Shown here: in pieces, positions 1 through 8,962 of the stretch | Layout of the letters: every line of letters begins with the position of its first letter | Numbering within the stretch: the first letter of the stretch is position 1 | Assembly (NCBI GenBank): GCA_014238065.1 | Contig: JABABU010000003.1 | Coordinates: 62,001 to 126,000 of the forward strand | Source: Actinomycetota bacterium | GTDB lineage: Bacteria; Actinomycetota; Acidimicrobiia; Acidimicrobiales; Poriferisodalaceae | Length of the DNA: 64,000 bases | Direction of reading: 5' to 3' | Position numbers and translations under genes: made by a program | Notes under the pieces: model-generated | What the model saw: the letters and a program-made list of their open reading frames with translations, nothing else | Databases searched by the model: none | What the model was told of the DNA's origin: nothing

Positions 1-2363
1 AGGTGCGAATACCCCTGAGGCACGTTGCCGAGTGCCTCGCCCGTCGCTGGGTCGTACTCCTCGGACAGCAGACCGGTGTGGCCGGCCAACCCGCACATCT
101 GTGAGAACAGCGTCTCGGCATCATTGGTACGTCCGACCAATACGTAGGACTCGATGAGCCATGACGCCATGAAGTGCCAACCACCCTCTGTCCCCGGCAG
201 ACCGTCATCCGATCGATAGCGATACACCGTGGGACCATCGCGCAAGAGTGCCTCGACCGCCTCGACGGTGTTCACGAACCGCTCATCACGCGGATCGATC
301 ATGCCGGTCAGCCCGACCGCCAGGACCGATGCGTCCATGTCGGCGTCGTCGTAGGCCGCGGTGAACGCGGGAATTTCAGCCTTGTACGCGAACTCGGAGA
401 CCTCGTCGACCAAGGCATCCATCTCCGAACGCCACTGCTCCACGAGTCTGTGCGTGTCTTGGCCTCTCTGACCAGACGAGGTGTCGAAATGTTCGGCCAG
501 CTTCGCGGCCCTGTCGAGGGTGAGCCAACACATTGCCTTCGAGTGCGTGTGATGACGCGGCGGCTTCCGGATTTCCCAGATGCCATGGTCGGGGTCACGC
601 CACCGACTCACCACGGCATTGGCCATGTCCTTCACCAAGCTCCAGTGCTCGCCTGACACCGGAGCGCCGGCGACGTGAAGTTGATGGACGAGATCGACGA
701 CGGGACCGAACACGTCGAGTTGCACCTGGCCATCGGCAGCATTGCCCACCCTGACCGGTCGACTACCCGCGTAACCCGGCAGATCGGCCAACTCGGCTTC
801 GGGCGGCAGGTGGCGACCCGAGACGTTGAACAGTGGTGCGATACGTTCGAGATCTCCTCGGCCATCGACGACACGAAGCACCCAATCGAGATATGCCACC
901 GCCTCTTCTTGGCTGCCGAGCCTGACCAGTGCTGACATGCTGAGCGCTGCATCGCGAAGCCAGCAGTACCGGTAATCCCAGTTCCTCACACCGCCGATGC
1001 ACTCTGGGAGGCTCGTTGTGGCCGCGGCGACGACTGCACCGGTAGGCCCCTGAACGAGACCCTTCAGCAACAACGCACTCCGCTCGACCAGAGACGACTC
1101 ACGCTCACCGATCTCCAGCGAGCCGGCCCAATCGCTCCAGAACGAGGCGGTGCCGACCCTTCGCTCCGATTCGGTCAGCCGCTCGGCGAGATCGGATGTG
1201 CCTGATCGCATCTCCAACACGACATCCGACGGGCCGAGGTCGATGACGGCGAGCGCAGTGTTGTGAATGCCGTCTTCGGAGATGACCCAGTCGACGCCTG
1301 GCGAACGGAGCACGAGCACCGCTTGGGCGCCGACGACTTCGAGGCCGTCGACATGCTGAACGATCCTGGTCGGAACCCTGCCGAAGTCGAGCCGCGGCGC
1401 GAATTCGACAACAGCTTTCCCGCTGCCGGAGAGCACCCGAATCAGGTCCGTACGTCCCGCTACCTCGGTGGGTAACCCTTCGGAACAGTCGAGATAGTCG
1501 ACCACTGTCATTCGTGGCCATGTCGACTCGAGGACCATGGTCGACTTGAGATAGCGCTGTGAAGCCGGCCGGTCGCCTTCACTCGGTCGAACGGAGAAGA
1601 AACCCGCTGCAGGACCTCCAACGAGCTCGGCGAACACCGCGCCGCTGTCGATGCGCGGAACACACATCCACGTGATTCGTGCGTCCGGCGTAACAATCGC
1701 TGCCGTCCGTTGGTCTGACAGCAGCGAGTGGCTCTCAATCGGCACGGCAGCAGAACCCATCAACCAACTGCGGCGGTGATGGGACAACTTGGCCAGCAGT
1801 CGTGCGACCTCGTCGGTGCCGGCGATGCTGAACTCGGCAATCGTCTCGCTGTCACCGACCTTCACCCCGATGTCGGGACCCCCCAGTGTCGCGAAACCGT
1901 CTTCGTCGGTGAGGTCGTCGCCGATGAACAGCACCGCAGAAGCGTTCACCTGCCTCCGGATCTCGTTGAGCGCAGCGCCCTTGTTCTGCTCGACGAATGA
2001 ACCTGGCGCGCGTTCGGCGAGCGAGCGGAGTTCGGTCGTGATCTGCGACCTCAACTCGAGCGACTGTGGTGGCAGATCAGCGCCGGTTCCGACGTCGAAC
2101 CCCGACCCGTGGCTACCCACCAGCCGGATCTCGTGAGGGAGCCGACTCAGCGTGGCGAGGTCTCGGAGCGCCCTGCCACTGATGACCGCCACATTGGTCT
2201 GGGGCAGCTCTGCGAGCGCGCGCATCGCGACAACCGTGTCACTTCTGGGTCCGGCCTGCATCGGGTCGGACACGATCGGGGCGATGGTGCCGTCGTAGTC
2301 ACACGCAATCAGCAACTGCGGTACACGGGCGATTTGCCCGATTCTCTCATCGAGATCCGTCAT
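1..2363 (-). CDS. Trehalose-6-phosphate phosphatase / GH15 glucoamylase-trehalase-like fusion (3' end outside window)
   Basis: One minus-strand frame stays open from the ATG at 2363 to the left edge. The first ~230 residues are an OtsB-type HAD phosphatase: the nucleophile motif is ACDYDGTIAP, SGR follows, and a C-terminal acidic motif GDDLTDEDGF binds Mg. A short linker leads into a glycoside hydrolase family 15 domain, recognised by an N-terminal beta-sandwich (SHSLLSDQRTAAIV) and the catalytic-domain motif NWDYRYCWLRDA near 940-980. The OtsB part should release trehalose from trehalose-6-phosphate. GH15 members of this type hydrolyse trehalose or alpha-glucans. The two activities in one chain suggest control of trehalose turnover. 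It lies 132 bp downstream of the enoyl-CoA hydratase gene. The GH15 C-terminus and stop codon are not in the window. Substrate of the GH15 half is inferred. Confidence 0.85.
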   Translation of the reverse strand, partial: MTDLDERIGQIARVPQLLIACDYDGTIAPIVSDPMQAGPRSDTVVAMRALAELPQTNVAVISGRALRDLATLSRLPHEIRLVGSHGSGFDVGTGADLPPQSLELRSQITTELRSLAERAPGSFVEQNKGAALNEIRRQVNASAVLFIGDDLTDEDGFATLGGPDIGVKVGDSETIAEFSIAGTDEVARLLAKLSHHRRSWLMGSAAVPIESHSLLSDQRTAAIVTPDARITWMCVPRIDSGAVFAELVGGPAAGFFSVRPSEGDRPASQRYLKSTMVLESTWPRMTVVDYLDCSEGLPTEVAGRTDLIRVLSGSGKAVVEFAPRLDFGRVPTRIVQHVDGLEVVGAQAVLVLRSPGVDWVISEDGIHNTALAVIDLGPSDVVLEMRSGTSDLAERLTESERRVGTASFWSDWAGSLEIGERESSLVERSALLLKGLVQGPTGAVVAAATTSLPECIGGVRNWDYRYCWLRDAALSMSALVRLGSQEEAVAYLDWVLRVVDGRGDLERIAPLFNVSGRHLPPEAELADLPGYAGSRPVRVGNAADGQVQLDVFGPVVDLVHQLHVAGAPVSGEHWSLVKDMANAVVSRWRDPDHGIWEIRKPPRHHTHSKAMCWLTLDRAAKLAEHFDTSSGQRGQDTHRLVEQWRSEMDALVDEVSEFAYKAEIPAFTAAYDDADMDASVLAVGLTGMIDPRDERFVNTVEAVEALLRDGPTVYRYRSDDGLPGTEGGWHFMASWLIESYVLVGRTNDAETLFSQMCGLAGHTGLLSEEYDPATGEALGNVPQGYSH

Positions 2364-2495
2364 GTCATCTACGCCGCTTCTGCGAACGGTGAGTCGTTGG
2401 TGTGCAACGGCAAGATCTGCCAGAGTTGCCATGCACACCGATCGACATGTCGGACACCGATCATGATGCTTCCGTCCGTGGCGAAGGTGGCCGCG

Positions 2496-3272
2496 TCACC
2501 GGCCGGTGAACACCGCTCTGCCCGGACCATTCTCGAGAAACGACTTCACGCCGATCTGGCTGTCGTCGGTGCCGAAAACCTCGATGAACTGGTCGTTCTC
2601 GAGATCGAGCCCTGCCTCGAGAGCAAGGTCGAGTCCTCCGTCTATCGCCGTCTTGGTTGCGGCCTGAGCGAGCACGGCTCCCTTGGCGAAACCCTGTGCC
2701 AGCTCAAGTGCCTCGTCGAAGGCATCGTCACCGTCGCTGACGCGATCGAGAAGACCGATGCGGTACGCCTCATCAGAGCCGACCATCCGGCCGGAGAGGC
2801 AGATGTCCTTGGCCCGACTCGGGCCGACGAGGCGGCTGAGGCGCTGGGTTCCGCCTCCTCCGGGAATGATGCCGAGGAGGATCTCAGGCTGACCGAACGT
2901 CGACTTCGCCGTTCCGACTCGCATGTCGCAGGCGAGCGCGAGCTCGCAGCCTCCCCCGAGGGCGTATCCGTTCACTGCTGCAATCACCATCCGCGGGATT
3001 GCGGCGACGGCGTCGAGCGCAGCCCTGAAAGAAGCCCCGACGATGCGGGCTTCCTCTTGTCCGCCGAACTCGGTGATGTCAGCACCTGCGGCGAACACGC
3101 GCTGTCCGCCGGTGACGATCACAGCACCTGGAGGATCGGCGGCGAGGTCGGCAGCGATCGTGACAAGCTGAGCGTTCAACGCGCCCTTCAGCGCATTGAC
3201 CTTCGGGTGATCAAGGGTGATGACGGCAACGCCGTCATCACGACGTTCGAGGTGTACGAGAGTTTCGGCCAT
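2496..3272 (-). CDS. Enoyl-CoA hydratase/isomerase family protein
   Basis: The 258-residue protein has the usual crotonase length and fold signatures. The oxyanion-hole motif is FAAGADI. Both hydratase glutamates are present, in GGGCELALA and in QPEILLGIIPGGGG. It should therefore be able to hydrate trans-2-enoyl-CoA, although the acyl substrate cannot be read from the sequence. The gene starts 9 nt after the NifU-like gene and follows murA on the same strand, so murA, the NifU-like gene and this hydratase probably share a transcript. It is followed by a 132-bp gap before the trehalose fusion gene. That gap contains two 9-bp direct repeats (ACACCGATC at 2435 and 2454) around a CGACATGTCG palindrome, which may be a control site for the downstream gene. 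Confidence 0.88.
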   Translation of the reverse strand: MAETLVHLERRDDGVAVITLDHPKVNALKGALNAQLVTIAADLAADPPGAVIVTGGQRVFAAGADITEFGGQEEARIVGASFRAALDAVAAIPRMVIAAVNGYALGGGCELALACDMRVGTAKSTFGQPEILLGIIPGGGGTQRLSRLVGPSRAKDICLSGRMVGSDEAYRIGLLDRVSDGDDAFDEALELAQGFAKGAVLAQAATKTAIDGGLDLALEAGLDLENDQFIEVFGTDDSQIGVKSFLENGPGRAVFTGR

Positions 3273-3281
3273 GGGCCGACG

Positions 3282-3635
3282 CTATCCGCCGAAGCCCTTC
3301 AATTCATACGTTGCTTCAGGAGCAGGCGTCGCTTCGGCGGCAGCACCGATGTTGACGACCTCGCTCACCCCGGGAACTCGATCGATGAGGATACGTTCGA
3401 CACCGAGCTTGAGGTCCATTTCGGACATCGGACAATCGCCGCAGGCACCGGCGAGCTCGACTGTGACCACACCAGATTCCTCGTCGACGTTTCGCAGGTA
3501 GATGTCGCCGCCGTCGGCCTGCATCGCTGGACGAATGATGGTCATGACCTTCTCGACCTTCTGAGTCATGGTTGATTCAGACGGCTGTGTTGCTTGAGTA
3601 GCTGCGGATTCGGAAGAAACACTGAGTCCGGACAT
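3282..3635 (-). CDS. NifU C-terminal-domain Fe-S cluster scaffold
   Basis: This 117-residue protein has a ~21-residue Ser/Thr/Gln-rich leader followed by a single NifU C-terminal (Nfu-type) domain. Seen in sequence: RPAMQADGGDIYL, the family signature that begins the domain, and the CxxC pair in GACGDCPMS, which holds a transient Fe-S cluster between two subunits. It should deliver clusters to apo-proteins in the cytoplasm. The start at 3635 leaves only 4 nt after the murA stop, which argues for translational coupling. An internal Met at residue 22 (MTQKVEKV) would remove the low-complexity leader and is a possible alternative. The C-terminal ~15 residues are Ala/Pro-rich and add little. Confidence 0.85.
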   Translation of the reverse strand: MSGLSVSSESAATQATQPSESTMTQKVEKVMTIIRPAMQADGGDIYLRNVDEESGVVTVELAGACGDCPMSEMDLKLGVERILIDRVPGVSEVVNIGAAAEATPAPEATYELKGFGG

Positions 3636-3639
3636 GGAT

Positions 3640-4896
3640 TCAGCTTAGAACGCTCCGGCTGATATTCGCACCAACAGCGGCAAGCTTGCCGACCAGGTCG
3701 TCGTAGCCGCGGTCGATGTGATCGATGTTCGACACAACCGTTTCTCCCACGGCTCCGAGGGCGGCGACGACCAGCGATGCTCCCGCTCTTATGTCGATCG
3801 CTTTCACCGGCGCGCCAGATAGCTGGGACTTGCCGCGAACGACGGCGTGGTGGCCTTCGGTCCGAATGTCGGCCCCCATTCGACGGAGCTCGTCGATGTA
3901 CCCGAACCGGCCACCGAAGATGTTCTCGGTCACGATTCCAACGCCGTCGCTGAGGGCGAGCAATGAAACGATGAAGGGCTTGTAGTCGGAAGCGACGCCC
4001 GGGTACGGAAGCGTCGCGACGTCCACTGACGTCAGGCGACGAGGGGCGATGGCGATGAGTCCTTCGTCGTTCGGCGTCACCGACATACCCATTTGGCCGA
4101 GCTTCTGGACCAGCATCTCCATGTGGTCGGCTCGTGCACCAACAAGCGTCAACTCGCCGCCGGCGACACCCAGAGCAGCGAGGTAGGTGGCTGCCTCGAT
4201 CCGATCGGGAACGACCGAGTGCTCCACAGGCACAAGACTTTCGACGCCCTCGATCGTGATCGTGGACGTCGCTGCTCCGCTGACGTTGGCTCCCATGTGA
4301 TTGAGGAAGGCGGCCAGATCGGCGATCTCGGGCTCACGTGCAGCGTTGTCGATGACCGTCGTGCCCTTTGCAAGAACCGCTGCCATCAACAGGTTCTCGG
4401 TGGCGCCGACGCTCGGATACTCAAGCAGCACGTCAGCACCGGTCAGGTGATCGGCCCTTCCCTGGATGTAACCGTGCTCTGTGGTGAACGTCGCCCCGAG
4501 CTCTTGCAGGCCTGCCAAGTGCATGTCGACAGGACGATGGCCGAAATCGTCACCGCCGGGCATACTCACCCTGGCGCGGCCGAATCGGGCAAGCAGCGGT
4601 CCCAGAACAACGATCGAAGCACGCATCTGCTCGACCAGTTCGTATGGGGCCTCCGGCGTCACCTCGCGAGGGACACTGATGCGACAGACCGGCGGCGCGA
4701 GCTCGACCGAGGCACCCATTGCCTCGAGCAACTCGGCCATGATGCCGACGTCGGCGATGTTCGGGACGTTGCGAAGCACGAACTCGCCCTCGGCCAACAG
4801 AGTCGCCGCCATCAGCTTCAGAACTGAGTTCTTGGCACCACTGATCGGCACGCTTCCGTGGAGCCCCGACGACCGGCTCACAACGATCTTGTCCAT
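3640..4896 (-). CDS. murA: UDP-N-acetylglucosamine 1-carboxyvinyltransferase (MurA) with Asp at the catalytic Cys position
   Basis: MurA performs the first committed step of peptidoglycan synthesis: transfer of enolpyruvate from PEP to UDP-GlcNAc in the cytoplasm. The 418-residue product begins [14 protein letters not shown] and carries [13 protein letters not shown] (the Lys22 region) and [15 protein letters not shown]. The active-site loop reads [13 protein letters not shown]; the E. coli enzyme has Cys115 where this protein has Asp116 (codon 4549-4551). Enzymes with Asp here, as in Mycobacterium and Chlamydia, are active but are not alkylated by fosfomycin. I chose the ATG at 4896 rather than the upstream extension to 5004, because only from there does the sequence match the family. 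It heads a murA, NifU-like, enoyl-CoA hydratase run and is divergent from the MFS gene 44 bp away. Confidence 0.95.
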   Translation of the reverse strand: MDKIVVSRSSGLHGSVPISGAKNSVLKLMAATLLAEGEFVLRNVPNIADVGIMAELLEAMGASVELAPPVCRISVPREVTPEAPYELVEQMRASIVVLGPLLARFGRARVSMPGGDDFGHRPVDMHLAGLQELGATFTTEHGYIQGRADHLTGADVLLEYPSVGATENLLMAAVLAKGTTVIDNAAREPEIADLAAFLNHMGANVSGAATSTITIEGVESLVPVEHSVVPDRIEAATYLAALGVAGGELTLVGARADHMEMLVQKLGQMGMSVTPNDEGLIAIAPRRLTSVDVATLPYPGVASDYKPFIVSLLALSDGVGIVTENIFGGRFGYIDELRRMGADIRTEGHHAVVRGKSQLSGAPVKAIDIRAGASLVVAALGAVGETVVSNIDHIDRGYDDLVGKLAAVGANISRSVLS

Positions 4897-4940
4897 CGCA
4901 CCAGTATGTTCCAGGTCGTGTCCCCTGTCAGTGCGTCGGT

Positions 4941-6458
4941 ATGAGTCATCTCGTTCTCGAACATCGAGTCGATCTGGCCGGTCTCGACGAACTACTGCGT
5001 CCACGGGACGACGTCCTCTCTGAAACGGCGGGCGTCGAGACTTCTACCATCGCTGGCGCGACCTGGACCTTCGAGCTCTTGCACGGCCCGTTCGCGAACT
5101 ACTCCCGGACACTCGAGGTCTCGCTCGACGATGGCGAGTTCGACGTTCTCGAGACGTTCAACTACCGACTCGACATCCCGTACTTCGGCGCCCTCTTCCG
5201 ACTGCCAGTACGCAGAGCGCTACGTACCCACCGGCACATGGGGACCCAGCCATGGTGGAGTCCACCCGATCGCATGGATCAGCGCTCCGCTGGTGTTCTC
5301 GGGACACTGGCTGCCGCCGCTGTACTCACGGGGTTCCTCGGCACCCTGTTCGGGCAAACGCTGACCTTCGCCGCCGACGAATTCGAGATCTCGCGAACGA
5401 CCCAGGGCGTCGCCAGCGCTGTTGTCCGACTCGCTCCCATCTTGGCCATCGCCCTGGTGGTGGTCGCCGACAACAAGGGCCGCCGCCGCATCGCGGTGAT
5501 GGCGACGTTCGGCGGCGCGATCGGATCGGTCGGCGCCGGCATCGCGCCCGAACTGTTCAGCTTCGTCGCGGCTCAGACGGTGAGCCGGACCTTCAGCGCT
5601 GCGCTCGGTACGGTGATCTTGGTCTACATCGTCGAGGAGATGCCCACGGGCGCCAGGGCATACGCCCTGAGCCTGGTCGGCATGGCCTCCGCGCTCGGCG
5701 CCGGAATGGTGCTGTGGTTTCTGCCGATCGCCGACCTCGGAGAGCGAGGCTGGCGGGTCGTGTACCTGGTGCCCGTGCTCGCGATACCTCTCGGTCTCGA
5801 TCTGGCCAAACGACTGCCGGAGAGTCACCGCTTCGGGAAGGGAGCAGACGACACCAGCGTTCGTAATCATCTCGGTCCGCTCTTGCTGCTGGGTGCCATC
5901 ACCTTCCTCTTCGCGTTCTATCTCTCACCGGCGGACCAGTTCCGTAACGAATACCTCCGCGACGAACGTGGCTTCTCTGCCGCCGGTGTCTCGCTGTTTG
6001 TGCTCTCGACAGCCACACCGGGCGGTATCGGGCTCATGATCGCGGGGCGACTCGCCGACGTCGTGGGCCGCAAGATCGTTCTCGGTGTAGCGGCGACGGT
6101 CGGCCTTGGCGCGCTCACCCTGGTGTTCAACACCTCGGGCGCGGCGATGTGGGCGCTTGCGCTCACGGCGGCCACCCTGTCGAGCGGCCTCCTTCCCGCG
6201 CTCGGCGTGTACCGCGGCGAATTGTTCCCGAATCGCATCCGCAATCGGGCCGTCGGATGGGTCAGCGTCGCCGGCGTTGCCGGATCCGTGTCAGGCGTGC
6301 TGCTCACTGGGTGGCTCTCGGATCGCTGGAACAGCGTCGGCAACGTCATCGCGTTGCTGTGGATCGCTCCGCTGGTGGCGATCATCATCGCGTTCTTCAA
6401 ACTTCCCGAGACGAGCCGCCGCGAGCTCACCGAGCTCAATCCGATCGATGCCGACTAG
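4941..6458 (+). CDS. MFS transporter with a ~90-residue N-terminal soluble extension
   Basis: The 505-residue protein contains a twelve-helix major-facilitator core from about residue 115 on. The core includes the loop motif ADNKGRRRI between helices 2 and 3, and GRLADVVGRK at the equivalent place in the second half, so both halves carry the MFS signature. The C-terminal loop PETSRRELTELN is typical of sugar/metabolite porters. The first ~90 residues are hydrophilic, with alternating beta-like patterns (ATWTFELLHGPFANYSRTL), and look like a small START/SRPBCC-type fold. That assignment is tentative. ATG 4941 is the first start in frame; a later start near residue 98 (HMGTQPWW) would remove the extra domain. 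It is divergent from murA and its stop codon shares CTAG with the convergent hydrolase gene. Substrate unknown. Confidence 0.8.
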   Translation: MSHLVLEHRVDLAGLDELLRPRDDVLSETAGVETSTIAGATWTFELLHGPFANYSRTLEVSLDDGEFDVLETFNYRLDIPYFGALFRLPVRRALRTHRHMGTQPWWSPPDRMDQRSAGVLGTLAAAAVLTGFLGTLFGQTLTFAADEFEISRTTQGVASAVVRLAPILAIALVVVADNKGRRRIAVMATFGGAIGSVGAGIAPELFSFVAAQTVSRTFSAALGTVILVYIVEEMPTGARAYALSLVGMASALGAGMVLWFLPIADLGERGWRVVYLVPVLAIPLGLDLAKRLPESHRFGKGADDTSVRNHLGPLLLLGAITFLFAFYLSPADQFRNEYLRDERGFSAAGVSLFVLSTATPGGIGLMIAGRLADVVGRKIVLGVAATVGLGALTLVFNTSGAAMWALALTAATLSSGLLPALGVYRGELFPNRIRNRAVGWVSVAGVAGSVSGVLLTGWLSDRWNSVGNVIALLWIAPLVAIIIAFFKLPETSRRELTELNPIDAD

Positions 6459-7018
6459 ATCTCCGCGACCCAGGCGCTGACGGCTGCGACGATCGCGCCG
6501 CGCTGGGCGGCATTTCTCGGGTCGTGGTTCCCCGAATCGAGCCAGACCTTCTTCGCCGGACCGCCGAGCGAGTCGACGTGCTCGTCGAACTCAGCCTCAG
6601 AACCGAACGGATCACGCGGTCCAGACACCAACAACGTCGGGCAGCTGATGTGTGGCCAGTGCCCGACCCTCAGGTTCTCGGGCTTCCCAGGCGGATGGAG
6701 CGGGTAGCTGAGCAGCACGAGTCCAGCGGTCACGAGACCTCCTGCAACAGCCATCGAGCACACCCGACCGCCCATGCTCCTGCCACCGATCGCAAGCTCC
6801 TCGAGATCGATACCCAGTTCCTTCGCCGTCGTCCCGGCCGCGACCGCGAGTTCGGGAATGAGTCGATCTGCCCTACCGGAAGACTTCTTGCCCTGCCGCC
6901 GGTACTCGAAGTCGTACAACCTGACCGGTATGTCGAGTTCGGCGACCAACTGATGGAAGGTCGGGTGATCAGTCGAGCCACCTGATCCCGGCGTCATCAT
7001 CACTGCCTTGACCGCCAT
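6455..7018 (-). CDS. Small alpha/beta hydrolase (KANL3/Tex30-like dienelactone-hydrolase clan)
   Basis: The 187-residue protein shows a complete catalytic triad of the alpha/beta-hydrolase fold: nucleophile Ser in GGRSMGGR, acid Asp in SGPRDPFG, and His in DSGNHDPR. The oxyanion region MTPGSGGSTDHP lies at the N-terminus. The short length, absence of a lid and the GGRSMGGR elbow match the KANL3/Tex30 family of bacterial hydrolases, whose natural substrate is not known to me. No signal peptide is visible, so it should be cytoplasmic. It ends tail-to-tail with the MFS gene, sharing four bases. Upstream, a 92-bp gap separates it from the divergent disrupted enoyl-CoA hydratase gene and must hold both promoters. 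Confidence 0.8.
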   Translation of the reverse strand: MAVKAVMMTPGSGGSTDHPTFHQLVAELDIPVRLYDFEYRRQGKKSSGRADRLIPELAVAAGTTAKELGIDLEELAIGGRSMGGRVCSMAVAGGLVTAGLVLLSYPLHPPGKPENLRVGHWPHISCPTLLVSGPRDPFGSEAEFDEHVDSLGGPAKKVWLDSGNHDPRNAAQRGAIVAAVSAWVAEI

Positions 7019-7110
7019 CGCGACCTCGCTCTCCCTCGTCGGCTCGCCAACCCTAGGTCGATGCTGCCGTCGGGTTGACGGCCGATTGCCGGACCTGTTC
7101 GACTCTCGCC

Positions 7111-7873
7111 ATGGAAGAACTCGTTCGCATCTCCACAGATGACAGCGTCGCCACCGTCACGATGAATCGACCTCATGCCCGCAATGCGTTGAATTCGGAG
7201 CTCAGGGCCGAGTTGCGGTCGGCGATCGCTTCGCTGGATGCCGACCCCGGCTGTCAGGGCCATCGTATTGACCGGCGCCGATCCTGCGTTCTGCGCGGGA
7301 CTCGATCTTCGCGAGCTCGGTCAAATTGGGGTGTCTTCGGATACCTCGGTCGAGCGGGGCCCGTTCGGCCGGCTAATGACGCCACTCATCGGCGCCATCA
7401 ACGGCCCGGCCGTCACCGGGGGATTCGAGATCGCGCTCGCGTGCGATTTCCTCATCGCGTCCGAGCGGGCACGATTCGCCGACACCCACGCTCGCGTTGG
7501 GGTCATGCCCGGCTGGGGTCTCACGGTCACCCTCCCTGAGGCGGTCGGCACCCGCCGGGCTCGACAGCTGAGCCTCACAGGCAATTTTCTCGATGCCGGC
7601 ACTGCTCTCGAATGGGGGCTGGTGAACGAAGTGGTCCCCCACGATGCTCTAATCGGGCGAGCGACCGAACTCGCCAGCGAAATCGCCGGCAACGACCCTG
7701 ACGGCGTCGCCCAGATGCTGTCGACCTACAACGAACTCGCCGACGTCACCGACGACGAACGCTGGCGGATCGAACTGAGCAACGCCGAAACGTGGAAGCA
7801 GCGCGGGATCGATCCCGCGGAAATCGAGCGTCGAAGGCAGGGCATCATCGCCCGCGGGCGGACTCAGATCTGA
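7111..7873 (+). pseudogene. Enoyl-CoA hydratase/isomerase family gene broken by a one-base frameshift
   Basis: A crotonase-family protein begins at ATG 7111 (MEELVRISTDDSVATVTMNR) and runs in one frame to about 7244. The homology then continues in the next frame (AVRAIVLTGADPAFCAGLDL) to the stop at 7871-7873. Joining the frames at the CCCCGG run at 7245-7250, after removing one base, restores a normal ~254-residue protein, so a single-base insertion is the simplest explanation. As given, the first frame stops at 7537-7539. The second frame keeps the oxyanion-hole region (FCAGLDL, GGFEIAL), but the second catalytic Glu is replaced (THARVGVMPGWG). The downstream part shows no further damage, which fits a very recent mutation, a sequencing error or a slippery site equally well. 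Confidence 0.7.
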
Positions 7874-8116
7874 CATGGGATCATGCCAGGTATGAGCCTC
7901 CGGAAGCAGGGGATCGAACGAGTGCACGGATCCACGGGAACCAGTTCATCGTCGGGCCACTCGCGCCATCCGATACACGTACACCGTCATGAACGACGGC
8001 GAGACCCAGATCCATGGATGCCTCCATGTCCTAGCCGGCGAGGACTACATCTGCACGTTCCACGTCTGCCTCTGATGCCAAATCCTCGAGACAGGGTGGT
8101 AGGGGCGCTCGAGAAG

Positions 8117-8821
8117 TCAGCCAGCAGTTGCGAGCAGTATTCGGCGAGCTTCCGTGATTCGGCCGATGGCGTCGGCGGCGTCGATGGTGTGGCCGCCGTG
8201 GTCGGGGTGGGCGGCACGGAGAAGTCGACGGAAGCGTCGCTGGACCTCACGTTTCGACACGGTGTCCGGCCTCAGACCGAAGAGATCGAGCGCCCATGCG
8301 AGTGGGTCGGTGTACTCCATCGAGTAGGTGCCGACCTGATCGTGGCCGGTGAGCCAGAGGACGAGGTCGTCGGTCGAACCGCCAACCCACCCAGCAGCGG
8401 AACGAAGCAACGTCATCACCGAGCGGCGGGTGCTCATGTCGAACTGACCTGTGCGGTACACAGCTGCGAGCACCTGCGGGGCGGGAGGCGCATCGGTGGC
8501 GAACTCGAATCGGAGCGTCTCACCGTCTCCGTGAAGAAGATGAGACGAGCGCGACAGGCCGACGCGATCGACCTGCAACCGATGGCGCAGCTGGGGCTGG
8601 GAGATCCTGGAACCGTTGGTGACCTTCGTCACCAACGCGTCGAGATCGTCGCGGGTCTCCTCGTCGAGTTGCTCGGCGTAGACCGCAACGATGCCGGCGA
8701 GCAACAGCCCGCCGAACCCAGGAGCGGGTTCGACCGGGAGGTGTCCACCGGTAATAGCGACACGTCGCGTCGGGGCGACAGGCCGAGAGTGAAAGACTTC
8801 GAACTCGGCAAGAATCACCAT
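8117..8821 (-). CDS. Protein with C-terminal J-domain-like module
   Basis: The 234-residue protein has an unrecognised N-terminal region of ~180 residues and a C-terminal segment resembling the core of a DnaJ J-domain. That segment begins VSKREVQRRFRRLLRAAHPDHGG, with the HPD tripeptide that stimulates Hsp70 ATPase, then ADAIGRITEARRILL as the last helix. This is a minimal type III J-protein arrangement without Gly/Phe or zinc-finger regions. The N-terminal part is rich in Arg/Asp and has no membrane segment. It is divergent from glpX across ~140 bp. Partner and target are unknown; I infer a DnaK-coupled role only from the HPD motif. Confidence 0.75.
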   Translation of the reverse strand: MVILAEFEVFHSRPVAPTRRVAITGGHLPVEPAPGFGGLLLAGIVAVYAEQLDEETRDDLDALVTKVTNGSRISQPQLRHRLQVDRVGLSRSSHLLHGDGETLRFEFATDAPPAPQVLAAVYRTGQFDMSTRRSVMTLLRSAAGWVGGSTDDLVLWLTGHDQVGTYSMEYTDPLAWALDLFGLRPDTVSKREVQRRFRRLLRAAHPDHGGHTIDAADAIGRITEARRILLATAG

Positions 8822-8962
8822 GTCACCGTACTCGGTGCGTCAGCGCTTACCGTAAGCACCCGACCCCGATCGACGTAATGGCACATGACCGCAACCAACG
8901 GGGCGCACAAGACAGGTCATCGGCCGAGAACACACCCCAGCCGCCGTCAGGAGACAGACACC

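Noticed and set aside
2109-3575. A 488-codon plus-strand ORF opposite the enoyl-CoA hydratase and NifU-like genes
   Set aside because: It is the antisense of two well-supported genes, has Arg/Asp/His-rich composition without domains, and shows no family motif.
7989-8075. A 28-codon ORF (MNDGETQIHGCLHV...) after the disrupted hydratase gene
   Set aside because: No ribosome binding site is visible, there is no family match and the upstream frame adds nothing conserved; it could be a fragment, but evidence is too thin.
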